Shown here in pieces: positions 7,788-15,635 of a stretch of 21,871 nucleotides of DNA. Position 1 is the first letter of the stretch. Each line of letters starts with the position of its first letter. Location: positions 1-21,871 of the forward strand of contig DATJMR010000225.1 in NCBI GenBank assembly GCA_035508595.1. Direction: 5' to 3'. A program made the position numbers and the translations under genes. This DNA comes from Dyella_B sp035508595. Lineage in GTDB: Bacteria; Pseudomonadota; Gammaproteobacteria; Xanthomonadales; Rhodanobacteraceae. The notes beneath the pieces were generated by a model. That model searched no databases, was not told where the DNA came from, and saw only the letters and a program-made list of their open reading frames with translations.

Positions 7788-7800
7788 GCTTCAATGAAGC
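7788..7800. repeat. 13-bp palindrome downstream of the direct repeats
   Basis: GCTTCA-A-TGAAGC is a perfect inverted repeat with a one-base centre, 23 bases after the last direct repeat. It could be a second regulator site or chance; the short length limits confidence. Confidence 0.3.
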
Positions 7801-7865
7801 CATGCCGGACGATGTTCAGGGAGAACGTTGCTTCCGCGCGGGCACAGGGAATGAAGAGGGTCATC

Positions 7866-7991
7866 ATGAGCGCTATCCATCGTGTCGAAACCCGTGCCGC
7901 CGCATGGGTTGCGTACCTACGTGTCTGCACCGCGTTCGCACGCCTACGCCCGCATACGCTCGCGTTCCCGTCCGGTGGATGGCTCAACTAG
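7866..7991 (+). CDS. Possible 41-aa small protein in the adhesin leader
   Basis: An ATG at 7866 with AGAGGG 5 bases upstream opens a 41-codon frame (begins MSAIHRVETRAAAWVAYLRV, ends GGWLN). It is basic, with an amphipathic-looking first half, and has no recognised family. Its coding support is the good ribosome site only. It would lie in the leader of the adhesin transcript if the promoter is near the direct repeats, so it might be an upstream regulatory ORF. It could equally be chance. Confidence 0.25.
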   Translation: MSAIHRVETRAAAWVAYLRVCTAFARLRPHTLAFPSGGWLN

Positions 7992-8197
7992 CGCGAGTCG
8001 CACCGATCTGAAGATCACCCCCTCGCGCCGGGAAGGCGTGTTGTCGGCGAACCGACGCCGACGGCAAACAGCGGACTGCGCTCTCAAGCCCACCCTGAAC
8101 CCATCGTTTGCTGGGGATTTTTAACGCGATTCCAGAGTTAGCGCCGAACGGCGCCTTCGTTCTTCAAGCGCCGTGGAACAGGATTTCGGAGACAGCG

Positions 8198-11100
8198 ATG
8201 AACAGGATTTACAGCAAAGTCTGGAATGCTTCGTTGAGAGAGTTCGTGGTGGCATCGGAGCTGGCTTCGTGCCACCAGGGCGTAACGGTCGGGCGGGGTG
8301 TGCAGGCCGGTCGTACGCATCGGCGCCTGAGCGCGAGCATTCTTGCTGTGTTGATGACACTGGGTTGGAGCGGATGGGCTAACGCGCAGACGGTGAACTG
8401 TACCGCGTCGCCTTATAACGCCTACAACAGCACCGCCTCATGCATGGGTTATGGCTCTGCCGCCAGCGGCATCGGCGCCACCGCACTCGGCTCGGATGCG
8501 AACGCCAGCGTGCTTGGCGCGCTGGCGGTGGGCTATGCATCTGGCTCAAGTGGACAAAATGCCATTGCCGTGGGTTTTCAAGCGTATGCCACCGCCATCA
8601 ACTCCGTTTACATAGGCGCACGCAGTGCTGCCGGTACGGGTGCCACCAGCAGCGGCGCCATCGGTATAGGGACCGATGTCACGGCTTCCGGCAGCAACTC
8701 TATGGCCATGGGTACCCAGAGCACCGCCAACAACACCAGCGCCATCGCGCTTGGCGAAGCTAGTACCGCCACCGCTTTGAGTGCCGTCGCGATGGGTCCT
8801 CAGGCCAATGCAAACGCCAGTTTCGCGCTAGCGCTCGGCAATGCGGCCACGGCAAGTGGTGTGGGATCGGTGGCGGCCGGCTCAGGCGCCACGAGTGCGG
8901 GTGTCTCCTCCGTGGCGGTGGGCAATAACGCCAATGCTACCGGCAGCTACGCTATCGCCATGGGTGAAAACGCTCAGTCCACGGAAAGCGGGACAACGGC
9001 GAGCACCATCGCGGTTGGCTTCAACGCCATTGCCGACAGCACCAGCGGTGCAAGTATTGCGCTGGGCCAGGGTGCCAATGCCCAAGCTACCGGAACAGGC
9101 GGAGGCTCGCCGATCGCCATTGGCGTGAACGCTAAAGCCACCGGAACAGGAAATGTCGTGCTTCCCAATGGCAATACGGCAACCAGTTTCGAAGCACTTG
9201 CGGTAGGCAATGGCGCGAACGCGGCGGGAGAACAAAGCGTAGCGATCGGCAACTCAACCACCGCCAACGCGACATGGAGCACGGCGGTGGGCAGCCTCGC
9301 CGGAGCCACCGGCGCGGAATCCACAGTGGTAGGTGTGCTCTCGCAAGCCACGGGTGCGTATGCCACGGCATTGGGCACCGGTGGCGACGCGGCGGCGACG
9401 GCGGTGAAGGCCACCGCTGCCGGCGCTGTCGCACTCGGCGGCGACGCAACGGCGGGTGCTGCCGCTTCAGGCCAAGACGCCATTGCCATCGGCGGTCAAT
9501 CGATTGCGAACTCGGCCAATGCGATAGCCATCGGTCTTTCATCGAACGCAGCCGCTCAAGATGCCGTCGCCATCGGAAACGGTTCACGTGCGCTTGCCCC
9601 GTCCACGACGGCCATCGGCGATACAAACACCGTTGCCGCCACGGCCGGTGTGGGCTCCATGGCGGGCGGGTACAAATCGCAAGTGCTTGGCGGCACGGGC
9701 GCTGTGGCATTGGGTCAGCAACAAACCGTGAACGGCAACGGCGCCGTGGCGATCGGCGATCCCAATACGGCAACTGGCAACGGTGCTGTCGCAACAGGTG
9801 CGAACGACATCGCCAACGGCAATGGCGCGGTGGCCATCGGCAACACCAACAATGCCACGGGACAAGGCGCGGTGGCGCTGGGCAATGGATCGAACGCTAC
9901 GGCTGCAAGCGCGCTTGCGTTTGGCGATACGGCGACGGCCAGCCAGACCAATGCGATAGCCATGGGCGCGGGCGCGACGGCCAGCGCGCAGGCCGGCGAT
10001 GTCGCATTGGGTTCCGGTTCGGTTACGGCAACAGTGGTGAAAACCGCAGGCACCACCATCGACGGCACGGCATACAGCTTTGCCGGCACCAATCCGACGA
10101 GCACGGTGAGCGTGGGTGCTTTGGGTAGCGAGCGCACCATCACCAATGTGGCAGCGGGACGCATCAATGCCAGCAGCACCGATGCGATCAACGGTTCGCA
10201 GTTGTATGCGACAAATCAGGCGGTCGCCAGCCTCAACAACTCGCTGACTACCGTAAACGGCGAATTGACGCATTACTACAGCGTCAACGACGGCGGCACG
10301 CAGCAAAACAACTACGCCAACAACGGCGCCACGGGTACGGACTCGCTCGCATCCGGCGTGAAGGCATCCGCGACGGCGACGGATGCCACGGCCATCGGAT
10401 ACAACTCGCAGGCACTGGCGCAGTCCACGCTCGCGATAGGCGACAGCAATACGGTGGCCGCGGCGTCGGGCTTGGGTTCGATGGCGGGCGGTTATCAGTC
10501 GCAGGTATTGGGCGGCACCGGCGCCGTGGCGTTGGGCAATCAGCAGACGGCCAACGGCAACGGTGCCGTAGCGATCGGCGATCCCAATAGCGCAACGGGT
10601 ACCGGCGCTGTCGCCGTGGGTGCGAACAACACCGCGAACGGCAATGGTGCCGTCGCTTTAGGTGATGGCACGATCGCCAACGGTGCGGGTGCCGTGGCAT
10701 TGGGCAACGGCAGCAACGGCACCGGCGCGAGTGCGCTGGCCTTCGGTACATCGGCGACGGCAAGCCTCGCCAATACGATAGCGCTCGGTGCGAATGCGAA
10801 TGCCGGCGCGCAATCGGGCGATGTCGCGCTCGGTGCGGGGTCGGTCACAGCCATCGTCGTGCCGACGGCGGGTATCACCGTCGCTGGCACAAACTACACA
10901 TTTGCCGGCGCCAACCCCACCAGCACGGTGAGCGTGGGCAGTGCGGGCAACGAGCGCACCGTCACCAACGTCGCGGCCGGACGTATCAGTGCGACGAGCA
11001 CCGATGCCGTCAACGGCTCGGAACTCTACGCGACAAACCAGGCGGTCGACAGCCTCAGCACGGCGGTGACCAACGGGCTTACGCATTACTACAGCGTCAA

Positions 11101-12691
11101 TGACGGCGGCACGCAGCAGGCGAACTACAGCAACAACGGTGCGACGGCTGCGAACGCGATGGCTGCCGGCGCGGCGTCGTCGGCCACGGCCGCCGATGCC
11201 ACCGCGCTGGGTTACAACACGCAGGCGACGGTCAGCGACAGCGTGGCGCTCGGCTCCGATTCGGTTTCCGACCGCGCGCTCACGCCGGCAAGCGGCACCA
11301 TCGGCGGCACCTACATTCCGTACAACACCACGGATCGCACCTTGCTCGGTGCGGTATCGGTGGGCAGTTCCACCACGTATCGTCAGATCACCAATGTAGC
11401 GGATGGCACGCAATCGAACGACGCGGTGACGGTGCGTCAGTTGATCGGATCGCTGAGTTCGTTTGCCACCACGACCACCAAGTATTTCCACGCCAACTCC
11501 ACCGATCCCGATTCATTGGCGGTAGGCAACAACGCGATTGCCGTCGGACCGAACACGGTCGTGAACGGCGACAACGGGGTGGGTATTGGCAATGGTGCAT
11601 TGGTGCAACAAAACGCGCCGGGCGGTGTGGCGATCGGCGAGAACGCCACGTCGAACCTGCAGGATTCGATCGCGATGGGCACGAATGCTACGGCAAGCGG
11701 CATTCAAGCGGTTTCCATCGGCGCGGGAGCGACCACCGACAATCCGACCGACGTCGCGCTGGGAGCCGGCGCTTCGGCCTCCGCGCAGGCCGGCGACGTG
11801 GCTTTGGGCGCGGGCTCGAAAACGTCCGCCGTGGTGGCTACGAGCAGCGTGACGGTGGGCGGAAATACCTATGCCGTCGCGGGCACGGCACCCACCAGCA
11901 CGGTAAGCGTGGGAGCCGCAGGCGATGAGCGCACCGTTACGAATGTGGCGGCAGGCCGCATCAGCGCGACCAGCACGGATGCGGTAAACGGGTCGGAGTT
12001 GTATGCGACCAATCTGCAAGTCAACGCAAACACCACTGCGATCAACAATCTCGATAACACAATCACCAACATCACCGGCGGCAGCTCCATGAAGTATTAC
12101 GCCGTGGATTCCACGGGCAATGCATCCTCGGCAACCGGTAACAATGCTGTGGCGGAAGGCCCGTCGGCGACCGCGTCCGGCAACAACAGTGTTGCGATCG
12201 GCAACAACAGCAATGCGTCCGGCAATGACTCCGTGGCGTTAGGTGCAAATTCGTCCGACGGCGGCCGGGCAAACGTCGTGTCGGTAGGATCGGCCACGCA
12301 GCAGCGACAGATCACCAACGTAGCGGCGGGGACGGCGCCGACGGATGCGGTGAACGTCAGCCAGTTGGATGCGGGCGTTCAAACGGCGGAAAACTGGGCG
12401 CAGAACTACACCAATCAACAGCTGGCAAACATCAACCAAAACCTCAACACGATCGCGTCACGCGCCAATGCGGGCGTGGCTTCGGCCATGGCGATGTCGG
12501 GTTTGCCGCAGGCGTATCAGCCCAATCAGAACAGTGCGGCGGTGGCGCTGGGCTCGTTCCACGGTCAAGCGGGTATCGCTGTGGGTCTATCCACGGTGAC
12601 GGAAAGCGGGCGCTGGGTCTACAAGCTCAATCTCACCGACAACACGCGAGGCGATGCGGGTATGAGTGTCGGTGCGGCGATGGTGTGGTGA
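8198..12691 (+). CDS. Trimeric autotransporter adhesin (YadA/Hia type, ESPR signal)
   Basis: Predicted 1497-residue type Vc secreted surface adhesin. It begins with an extended signal peptide region (MNRIYSKVWNASLREFVVAS), then a hydrophobic core ending at ANAQ near residue 66. The passenger consists almost wholly of YadA-like head repeats (variants of AVAIGxxAxATGxxSVA). Neck motifs (ERTxTNVAAGRIxATSTDAV type) lie near 10127, 10949, 11377, 11926 and 12301. There is little long coiled-coil stalk. The last about 90 residues are a YadA anchor: helix AENWAQNYTNQQLANINQNL, then beta strands ending GAAMVW with an aromatic last residue. ATG 8198 has GGAGA 5 bases upstream; the longer frame from a TTG at 8108 would mask the ESPR. 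A module of about 820 bp is duplicated inside. The mature protein has only two Cys, both near its N terminus. It is followed after 14 bases by a TpgA-like gene, so the two are probably cotranscribed. Confidence 0.95.
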   Translation: MNRIYSKVWNASLREFVVASELASCHQGVTVGRGVQAGRTHRRLSASILAVLMTLGWSGWANAQTVNCTASPYNAYNSTASCMGYGSAASGIGATALGSDANASVLGALAVGYASGSSGQNAIAVGFQAYATAINSVYIGARSAAGTGATSSGAIGIGTDVTASGSNSMAMGTQSTANNTSAIALGEASTATALSAVAMGPQANANASFALALGNAATASGVGSVAAGSGATSAGVSSVAVGNNANATGSYAIAMGENAQSTESGTTASTIAVGFNAIADSTSGASIALGQGANAQATGTGGGSPIAIGVNAKATGTGNVVLPNGNTATSFEALAVGNGANAAGEQSVAIGNSTTANATWSTAVGSLAGATGAESTVVGVLSQATGAYATALGTGGDAAATAVKATAAGAVALGGDATAGAAASGQDAIAIGGQSIANSANAIAIGLSSNAAAQDAVAIGNGSRALAPSTTAIGDTNTVAATAGVGSMAGGYKSQVLGGTGAVALGQQQTVNGNGAVAIGDPNTATGNGAVATGANDIANGNGAVAIGNTNNATGQGAVALGNGSNATAASALAFGDTATASQTNAIAMGAGATASAQAGDVALGSGSVTATVVKTAGTTIDGTAYSFAGTNPTSTVSVGALGSERTITNVAAGRINASSTDAINGSQLYATNQAVASLNNSLTTVNGELTHYYSVNDGGTQQNNYANNGATGTDSLASGVKASATATDATAIGYNSQALAQSTLAIGDSNTVAAASGLGSMAGGYQSQVLGGTGAVALGNQQTANGNGAVAIGDPNSATGTGAVAVGANNTANGNGAVALGDGTIANGAGAVALGNGSNGTGASALAFGTSATASLANTIALGANANAGAQSGDVALGAGSVTAIVVPTAGITVAGTNYTFAGANPTSTVSVGSAGNERTVTNVAAGRISATSTDAVNGSELYATNQAVDSLSTAVTNGLTHYYSVNDGGTQQANYSNNGATAANAMAAGAASSATAADATALGYNTQATVSDSVALGSDSVSDRALTPASGTIGGTYIPYNTTDRTLLGAVSVGSSTTYRQITNVADGTQSNDAVTVRQLIGSLSSFATTTTKYFHANSTDPDSLAVGNNAIAVGPNTVVNGDNGVGIGNGALVQQNAPGGVAIGENATSNLQDSIAMGTNATASGIQAVSIGAGATTDNPTDVALGAGASASAQAGDVALGAGSKTSAVVATSSVTVGGNTYAVAGTAPTSTVSVGAAGDERTVTNVAAGRISATSTDAVNGSELYATNLQVNANTTAINNLDNTITNITGGSSMKYYAVDSTGNASSATGNNAVAEGPSATASGNNSVAIGNNSNASGNDSVALGANSSDGGRANVVSVGSATQQRQITNVAAGTAPTDAVNVSQLDAGVQTAENWAQNYTNQQLANINQNLNTIASRANAGVASAMAMSGLPQAYQPNQNSAAVALGSFHGQAGIAVGLSTVTESGRWVYKLNLTDNTRGDAGMSVGAAMVW
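9583..11144 (+). repeat. Tandem duplication of an approximately 820-bp module inside the adhesin
   Basis: The segment about 9583-10330 recurs at about 10405-11144. Matching landmarks are QVLGGTGAVALG (9680 versus 10502, offset 822) and the HYYSVNDGGTQQ motif (10274 versus 11087, offset 813). Each copy holds head repeats, one neck and the HYYSVNDGG spacer; the second copy lost three codons before HYYS. A third, partial copy (AGDVALGAGS through the neck) spans about 11787-12020. The copies differ at many synonymous sites, so the duplication is not recent or has diverged. Confidence 0.8.
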
Positions 12692-12705
12692 AGGGAGGAC
12701 GAACC

Positions 12706-13557
12706 ATGATGATGAAACATTCCAAGTTCGCCATGTCCACGCAGCAGCGAGCCAAGGCATGGACTACCTTGTTTGCCGGCGTGTTGCTGGCCGGATGTGG
12801 CAACGTCAGCCATGGCATCGCCAAGGACGGATCGCGCGCGCACGAATTGGTGTGGCCAAAACCGGATGACGTCACGCCCATGCACCGCGGCGGCACCTTT
12901 CCCGATCTTGCCGACTTGCGCGCGGTGCATGCGGATATGAACAAGCAGCAGATCGCGCACCTGATCGGCTATCCCCACTTCGACGAAGGCGTATGGGGGG
13001 TGCGCGAGTGGAACTACGTGTTCAACTTCCGCGATGCCGATACCGGTGCGGCAACAGTGTGTCAGTACAAGATACTGTTCGACCAGAACAAGCTGGCGCA
13101 GAGCTTCTACTGGCATCCGCAGGATTGCTCGCGCTACGTGCAGGAAAGCAAGCCAGCCAAAATAACCGAGCACGACACGACGCTCTCGACGGACGCCTTA
13201 TTCAAGTTCGACCGATATACGCTCGCCGATATCACCGACGATGGCCGCGCGCAGTTGGACCGGCTGGCCGATACGTTACTCGCGGAGCAAAGCCGCATCG
13301 TGCACATTCACACGGTGGGCTATACCGATCGGCTGGGCGGCGATGCGTACAACCAGACGTTGTCGCAACTGCGTGCCGACACCGTGGTGGCCTATCTCAT
13401 CGAAAAACACGTGCCGTCGGATTTGATCAGTGCGGAAGGGCGGGGAAAATCCGAGCCGGTTGCGCAATGTCAGGATGACACGTCGCGCAGGGCGTTGATC
13501 GCTTGCCTCGCACCCAATCGGCGTGTCGTGGTGCAAGTTAAGACGCGCGGCGCCTGA
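12706..13557 (+). CDS. tpgA: TpgA-like lipoprotein: BamE/SmpA domain plus OmpA-type peptidoglycan-binding domain
   Basis: Predicted 283-residue outer-membrane lipoprotein. The signal ends in the lipobox LLAGC with Cys31 as lipidation site; Gly at +2 favours the outer membrane. Residues about 65-145 resemble SmpA/OmlA (BamE): a helical start (DLRAVHADMNKQQIAHLIGY) and strands including WNYVFNFRD. Residues about 165-275 are an OmpA C-terminal domain with the peptidoglycan-binding Asp in VGYTDRLGG and Arg in LSQLRADTVV, then ISAEGRGKSEPVA. Acinetobacter TpgA has this fusion, binds the trimeric adhesin AtaA and ties it to peptidoglycan. A perfect SD (GGGAGG, 7 bases) lies in the 14-base gap after the adhesin stop, indicating an operon. 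The likely role is support or stabilisation of the adhesin anchor. The symbol is by analogy of architecture and position. Confidence 0.85.
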   Translation: MMMKHSKFAMSTQQRAKAWTTLFAGVLLAGCGNVSHGIAKDGSRAHELVWPKPDDVTPMHRGGTFPDLADLRAVHADMNKQQIAHLIGYPHFDEGVWGVREWNYVFNFRDADTGAATVCQYKILFDQNKLAQSFYWHPQDCSRYVQESKPAKITEHDTTLSTDALFKFDRYTLADITDDGRAQLDRLADTLLAEQSRIVHIHTVGYTDRLGGDAYNQTLSQLRADTVVAYLIEKHVPSDLISAEGRGKSEPVAQCQDDTSRRALIACLAPNRRVVVQVKTRGA

Positions 13558-13590
13558 TCTTCAATGCTGAGCTAGCGATTAGGTGAAGTC

Positions 13591-14043
13591 ATGTTGAGCA
13601 AATGCCTGTTATTCGTAGCGATGATGGCGATGGTTCCTGCCGTTTACGCACAGTCGGCGGCATCGGCAGCGCAGCCGACGCCTGAGCAGCAGCAAAGTCA
13701 GCAAATGGCGCGCGCAGCGCTGCAAGTCGCGCAAATGGTAGACCGTGACCAGGTTGCGCAGATATGGGATGGCGCTTCCTCGATGGTCAAGCAGATTGTG
13801 AGCCGCGATGCGTTTGTGCAAGGCGTTAATGCCGATCGTAAAAAAGTGGGCTCGCCCCAGACACGCAATCTAGCTTCGCTGACGTACAGCCAGTCGGATG
13901 GCCGAAAACTTCCTCCCGGTCTTTTCGCCAATGTTGCGTTCGCCACGCGCTTTGCGAATGAAACGCAACCGGTGCGCGAGCTGATCTCCTTTCACTTGGA
14001 CAACGATCACGTATGGCGCGTAACCGGCTATACGCTGCGGTGA
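13591..14043 (+). CDS. DUF4019-family exported protein
   Basis: Predicted 150-residue secreted protein: signal peptide MLSKCLLFVAMMAMVPAVYA cleaved near AYA-Q, then a Gln/Ala-rich spacer and a small domain. The latter has the DUF4019 pattern: a helix around VAQIWDGASSMVKQIVSRDA, a central RNLASLTYSQ strand, and a closing HVWRVTGYTLR that matches the QWRVSGYF-type ending of the family. The function of DUF4019 is not established. It starts 33 bases after the TpgA-like gene with AGGTGA just upstream, in the same direction, so it is probably the third gene of the adhesin operon and may be a periplasmic accessory. A stem-loop follows its stop. Confidence 0.8.
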   Translation: MLSKCLLFVAMMAMVPAVYAQSAASAAQPTPEQQQSQQMARAALQVAQMVDRDQVAQIWDGASSMVKQIVSRDAFVQGVNADRKKVGSPQTRNLASLTYSQSDGRKLPPGLFANVAFATRFANETQPVRELISFHLDNDHVWRVTGYTLR

Positions 14044-14060
14044 CCTCGATAAGTCCGAAA

Positions 14061-14082
14061 CCAAGGCAAGCAAGCGCCTTGG
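14061..14082 (+). terminator. Stem-loop after the DUF4019 gene
   Basis: CCAAGGC (14061-14067) pairs with GCCTTGG (14076-14082) around an 8-base loop, 17 bases past the DUF4019 stop. It is followed by five A residues rather than T residues, so plus-strand intrinsic termination is doubtful. Confidence 0.4.
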
Positions 14083-14136
14083 AAAAACCCTGAGCCCCGC
14101 GTTCTGGCGGCTGTTAGTGGAATCGGACGAACAAAC

Positions 14137-14162
14137 GGCACGAGCACCTCGGTGCCTGTGCC
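14137..14162. repeat. Bulged hairpin
   Basis: GGCAC (14137-14141) pairs with GTGCC (14158-14162), and inside it GCAC pairs with GTGC around a CTCG tetraloop, with a symmetric 2x2 internal loop. A pyrimidine-rich run (TTCCCCTCTC) follows. It could be an RNA element or a terminator-like structure. Confidence 0.35.
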
Positions 14163-14303
14163 TTCCCCTCTCGAAAATGTCAGTTCCGTGAAAGGCAGCG
14201 GTACGGATTGCACAGCGACATTCCACGAAACGAGTGTTTCTAAGTGCACCTCTCCCCTTCACTCTGACCCGTATCAGGTCGGTTAGACTCTGCGAAAAGC
14301 GGC

Positions 14304-14323
14304 CCGGCGTGAAAGAACGCCGG
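14304..14323. repeat. GC-rich 7-bp hairpin with GAAAGA loop
   Basis: CCGGCGT (14304-14310) pairs with ACGCCGG (14317-14323) around GAAAGA. No T tract follows. It lies about 180 bases upstream of the glycine-zipper lipoprotein gene and could be part of its leader. Confidence 0.35.
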
Positions 14324-14501
14324 CATCGTGGGTACAGGGGACATCAACGTGGCAACGCAGGCTCGACATCGCGAGTCTCCCGCTTGTTGCATGAATCTTG
14401 CTGGCTCCACGGTTAAGAAGGCCGGCAGGCGGCATGCGGCTGCGTCATGGTTTTGCAGCGACAGTCAGTGGGTTACCGATTTTCGATCAAACAGGGGATT
14501 T

Positions 14502-15545
14502 ATGAAAAAGGTATGTGCTGTGCTTCTATCGCTGGCGTGCACGGCGTGCGCGCCGGTGGCTACGAAAGTGAATGTGCCGGATATTGCCAAGTCGGATTCG
14601 CTATCGGTACGCGATATGCGTCCGGTTGGCGAGAAAGACAGCAAGATATTCAGCTTGCTTCTCACCAGCAAGGAATACGGCATCATTCGCGCGGGCGACG
14701 CGAGAATCTCGCCGTCGCCGGTTCGTCTGCTGCAACACCAGGTGTTCGAAAAATACGGCGCGGACCACACGCCTACCGTGGCGGTTTATCACTTCGTCGT
14801 TTATGAAAATATGAAATCCCAGCTGCGATCCGGCGCGATCGGCGCGGGCATTGGCGGCCTCGCGGGCGCATTGATCGGCAATGCCATCGCCGATCACGAC
14901 GCGTCCTCTCAAACGCAAATCGTCAGTGAAACGAAATTCGACAACTCCGCCAGCGACGAGTATGAGCGCGGTCTTTACACCTCGTCCGAGAATCCGGACA
15001 AAGCCTCTGTCTTCGTCATCTATATCGATACGGATATCGACGGAAAGCGCGTGCTCACGCGCACGGTTGCACCTATCAAGAAACACGGCGACGAGAATCC
15101 GTTAGCAAGCGCGGTGGAATTGGCGATCAACAACCATCTCGGTCATTACGACGGCCATGCCCCGGTCGCTGCCATCGCCTCCAGCGCGCCGACGGCAAGC
15201 GCCGCGCCTGTCGCGGCACCCGCGCTCGCACCGGTGGAAGATGCACCGACGTCCGCACCGGTCGCCGAGGCCGCGCCCGCTGCAGCACCGGCGACGCCGC
15301 AGGTTGCCGAAGCGGCTCCGGCTCCGGCGCCTGCCGCGGCGGCGCCCGCACAGGTTTCCGCTGCAAACACCGCCAACACGGCGATGGCGCAAAGCGTCGC
15401 AAACCAGATCGGATGCGGCGCCGTGCAAAGCAACGGCGATTCGACGTTCGTGGCGCCGTGCGGCACCTACAGCGTATTGATCGACTGCGATGGCGATCAA
15501 TGCCGACCCATGCACGCCATCAAGGGCAAGGGCGGCGACGAATAG
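14502..15545 (+). CDS. Putative lipoprotein with glycine zipper, Ala/Pro linker and four-Cys C-terminal domain
   Basis: I do not recognise the family of this 347-residue protein. It starts MKKVCAVLLSLACTACAPVA, a lipoprotein-like signal with candidate acylated Cys13 or Cys16, though neither has a fully canonical lipobox. An N-terminal alpha/beta-looking region (DSLSVRDMRPVGEKDSKIFS, YHFVVYENM) leads to a glycine zipper, GAIGAGIGGLAGALIGNAI, able to insert in or oligomerise at a membrane. A second strand-rich part (ASVFVIYIDTDIDGKRVLTR) follows. About 110 residues of Ala/Pro-rich linker could span the periplasm. The last about 50 residues carry four Cys (IGCGAV, APCGTY, IDCDGDQC), probably disulfide-bonded. 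ATG 14502 has AGGGGA close upstream. It lies in the same direction as the adhesin operon but behind 458 non-coding bases, so cotranscription is uncertain. Confidence 0.75.
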   Translation: MKKVCAVLLSLACTACAPVATKVNVPDIAKSDSLSVRDMRPVGEKDSKIFSLLLTSKEYGIIRAGDARISPSPVRLLQHQVFEKYGADHTPTVAVYHFVVYENMKSQLRSGAIGAGIGGLAGALIGNAIADHDASSQTQIVSETKFDNSASDEYERGLYTSSENPDKASVFVIYIDTDIDGKRVLTRTVAPIKKHGDENPLASAVELAINNHLGHYDGHAPVAAIASSAPTASAAPVAAPALAPVEDAPTSAPVAEAAPAAAPATPQVAEAAPAPAPAAAAPAQVSAANTANTAMAQSVANQIGCGAVQSNGDSTFVAPCGTYSVLIDCDGDQCRPMHAIKGKGGDE

Positions 15546-15575
15546 CCTGGCAAGCCACGTGAGTTGATGCCACGC

Positions 15576-15610
15576 GCAGGCGAGGATCGCGGTGATCGTC
15601 CCTCGCCTGC
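15576..15610. terminator. Stem-loop between convergent genes
   Basis: GCAGGCGAGG (15576-15585) pairs perfectly with CCTCGCCTGC (15601-15610) around a 15-base loop. It lies between the stops of the plus-strand lipoprotein and the minus-strand GH125 gene, the usual place for a bidirectional terminator. Neither side has a clear T tract. Confidence 0.5.
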
Positions 15611-15635
15611 CCGGCGTTAAAGCCGTTGCAGCCGC

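Larger units (their letters stand above)
7572..8197. other. Control region upstream of the adhesin operon
   Basis: This 626-base gap carries the three direct repeats (7711-7764), a 13-bp palindrome (7788-7800) and a candidate 41-codon ORF (7866-7991). The rest, about 7992-8197, shows no gene or terminator that I can support and would form part of the adhesin 5' leader. Confidence 0.45.
14044..14501. other. Intergenic region with several hairpins
   Basis: No coding frame here is convincing, although the frame of the next lipoprotein stays open upstream to about 14328. It holds three good inverted repeats (14061-14082, 14137-14162, 14304-14323), an unusual density for this window. It may contain the end of the adhesin operon and a promoter for the lipoprotein gene. 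Confidence 0.45.

Noticed and set aside
8108..8197. N-terminal extension of the adhesin from a TTG start
   Set aside because: It would place 30 residues before the ESPR signal; ATG 8198 has a good SD and begins exactly with the ESPR consensus.
8440..11500. Many Arg/His/Cys-rich frames on both strands of the adhesin gene
   Set aside because: They are produced by the repetitive GC-rich coding sequence in other frames and contain no protein-like features.
9583..12020. CRISPR array or DNA-level satellite
   Set aside because: The repeats are in-frame protein repeats of an adhesin, with synonymous variation and no unique spacers of constant size.
14281..14345. Riboswitch (for example a cyclic di-GMP type) before the lipoprotein
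   Set aside because: There is a hairpin but none of the conserved core sequences of riboswitch classes I know.
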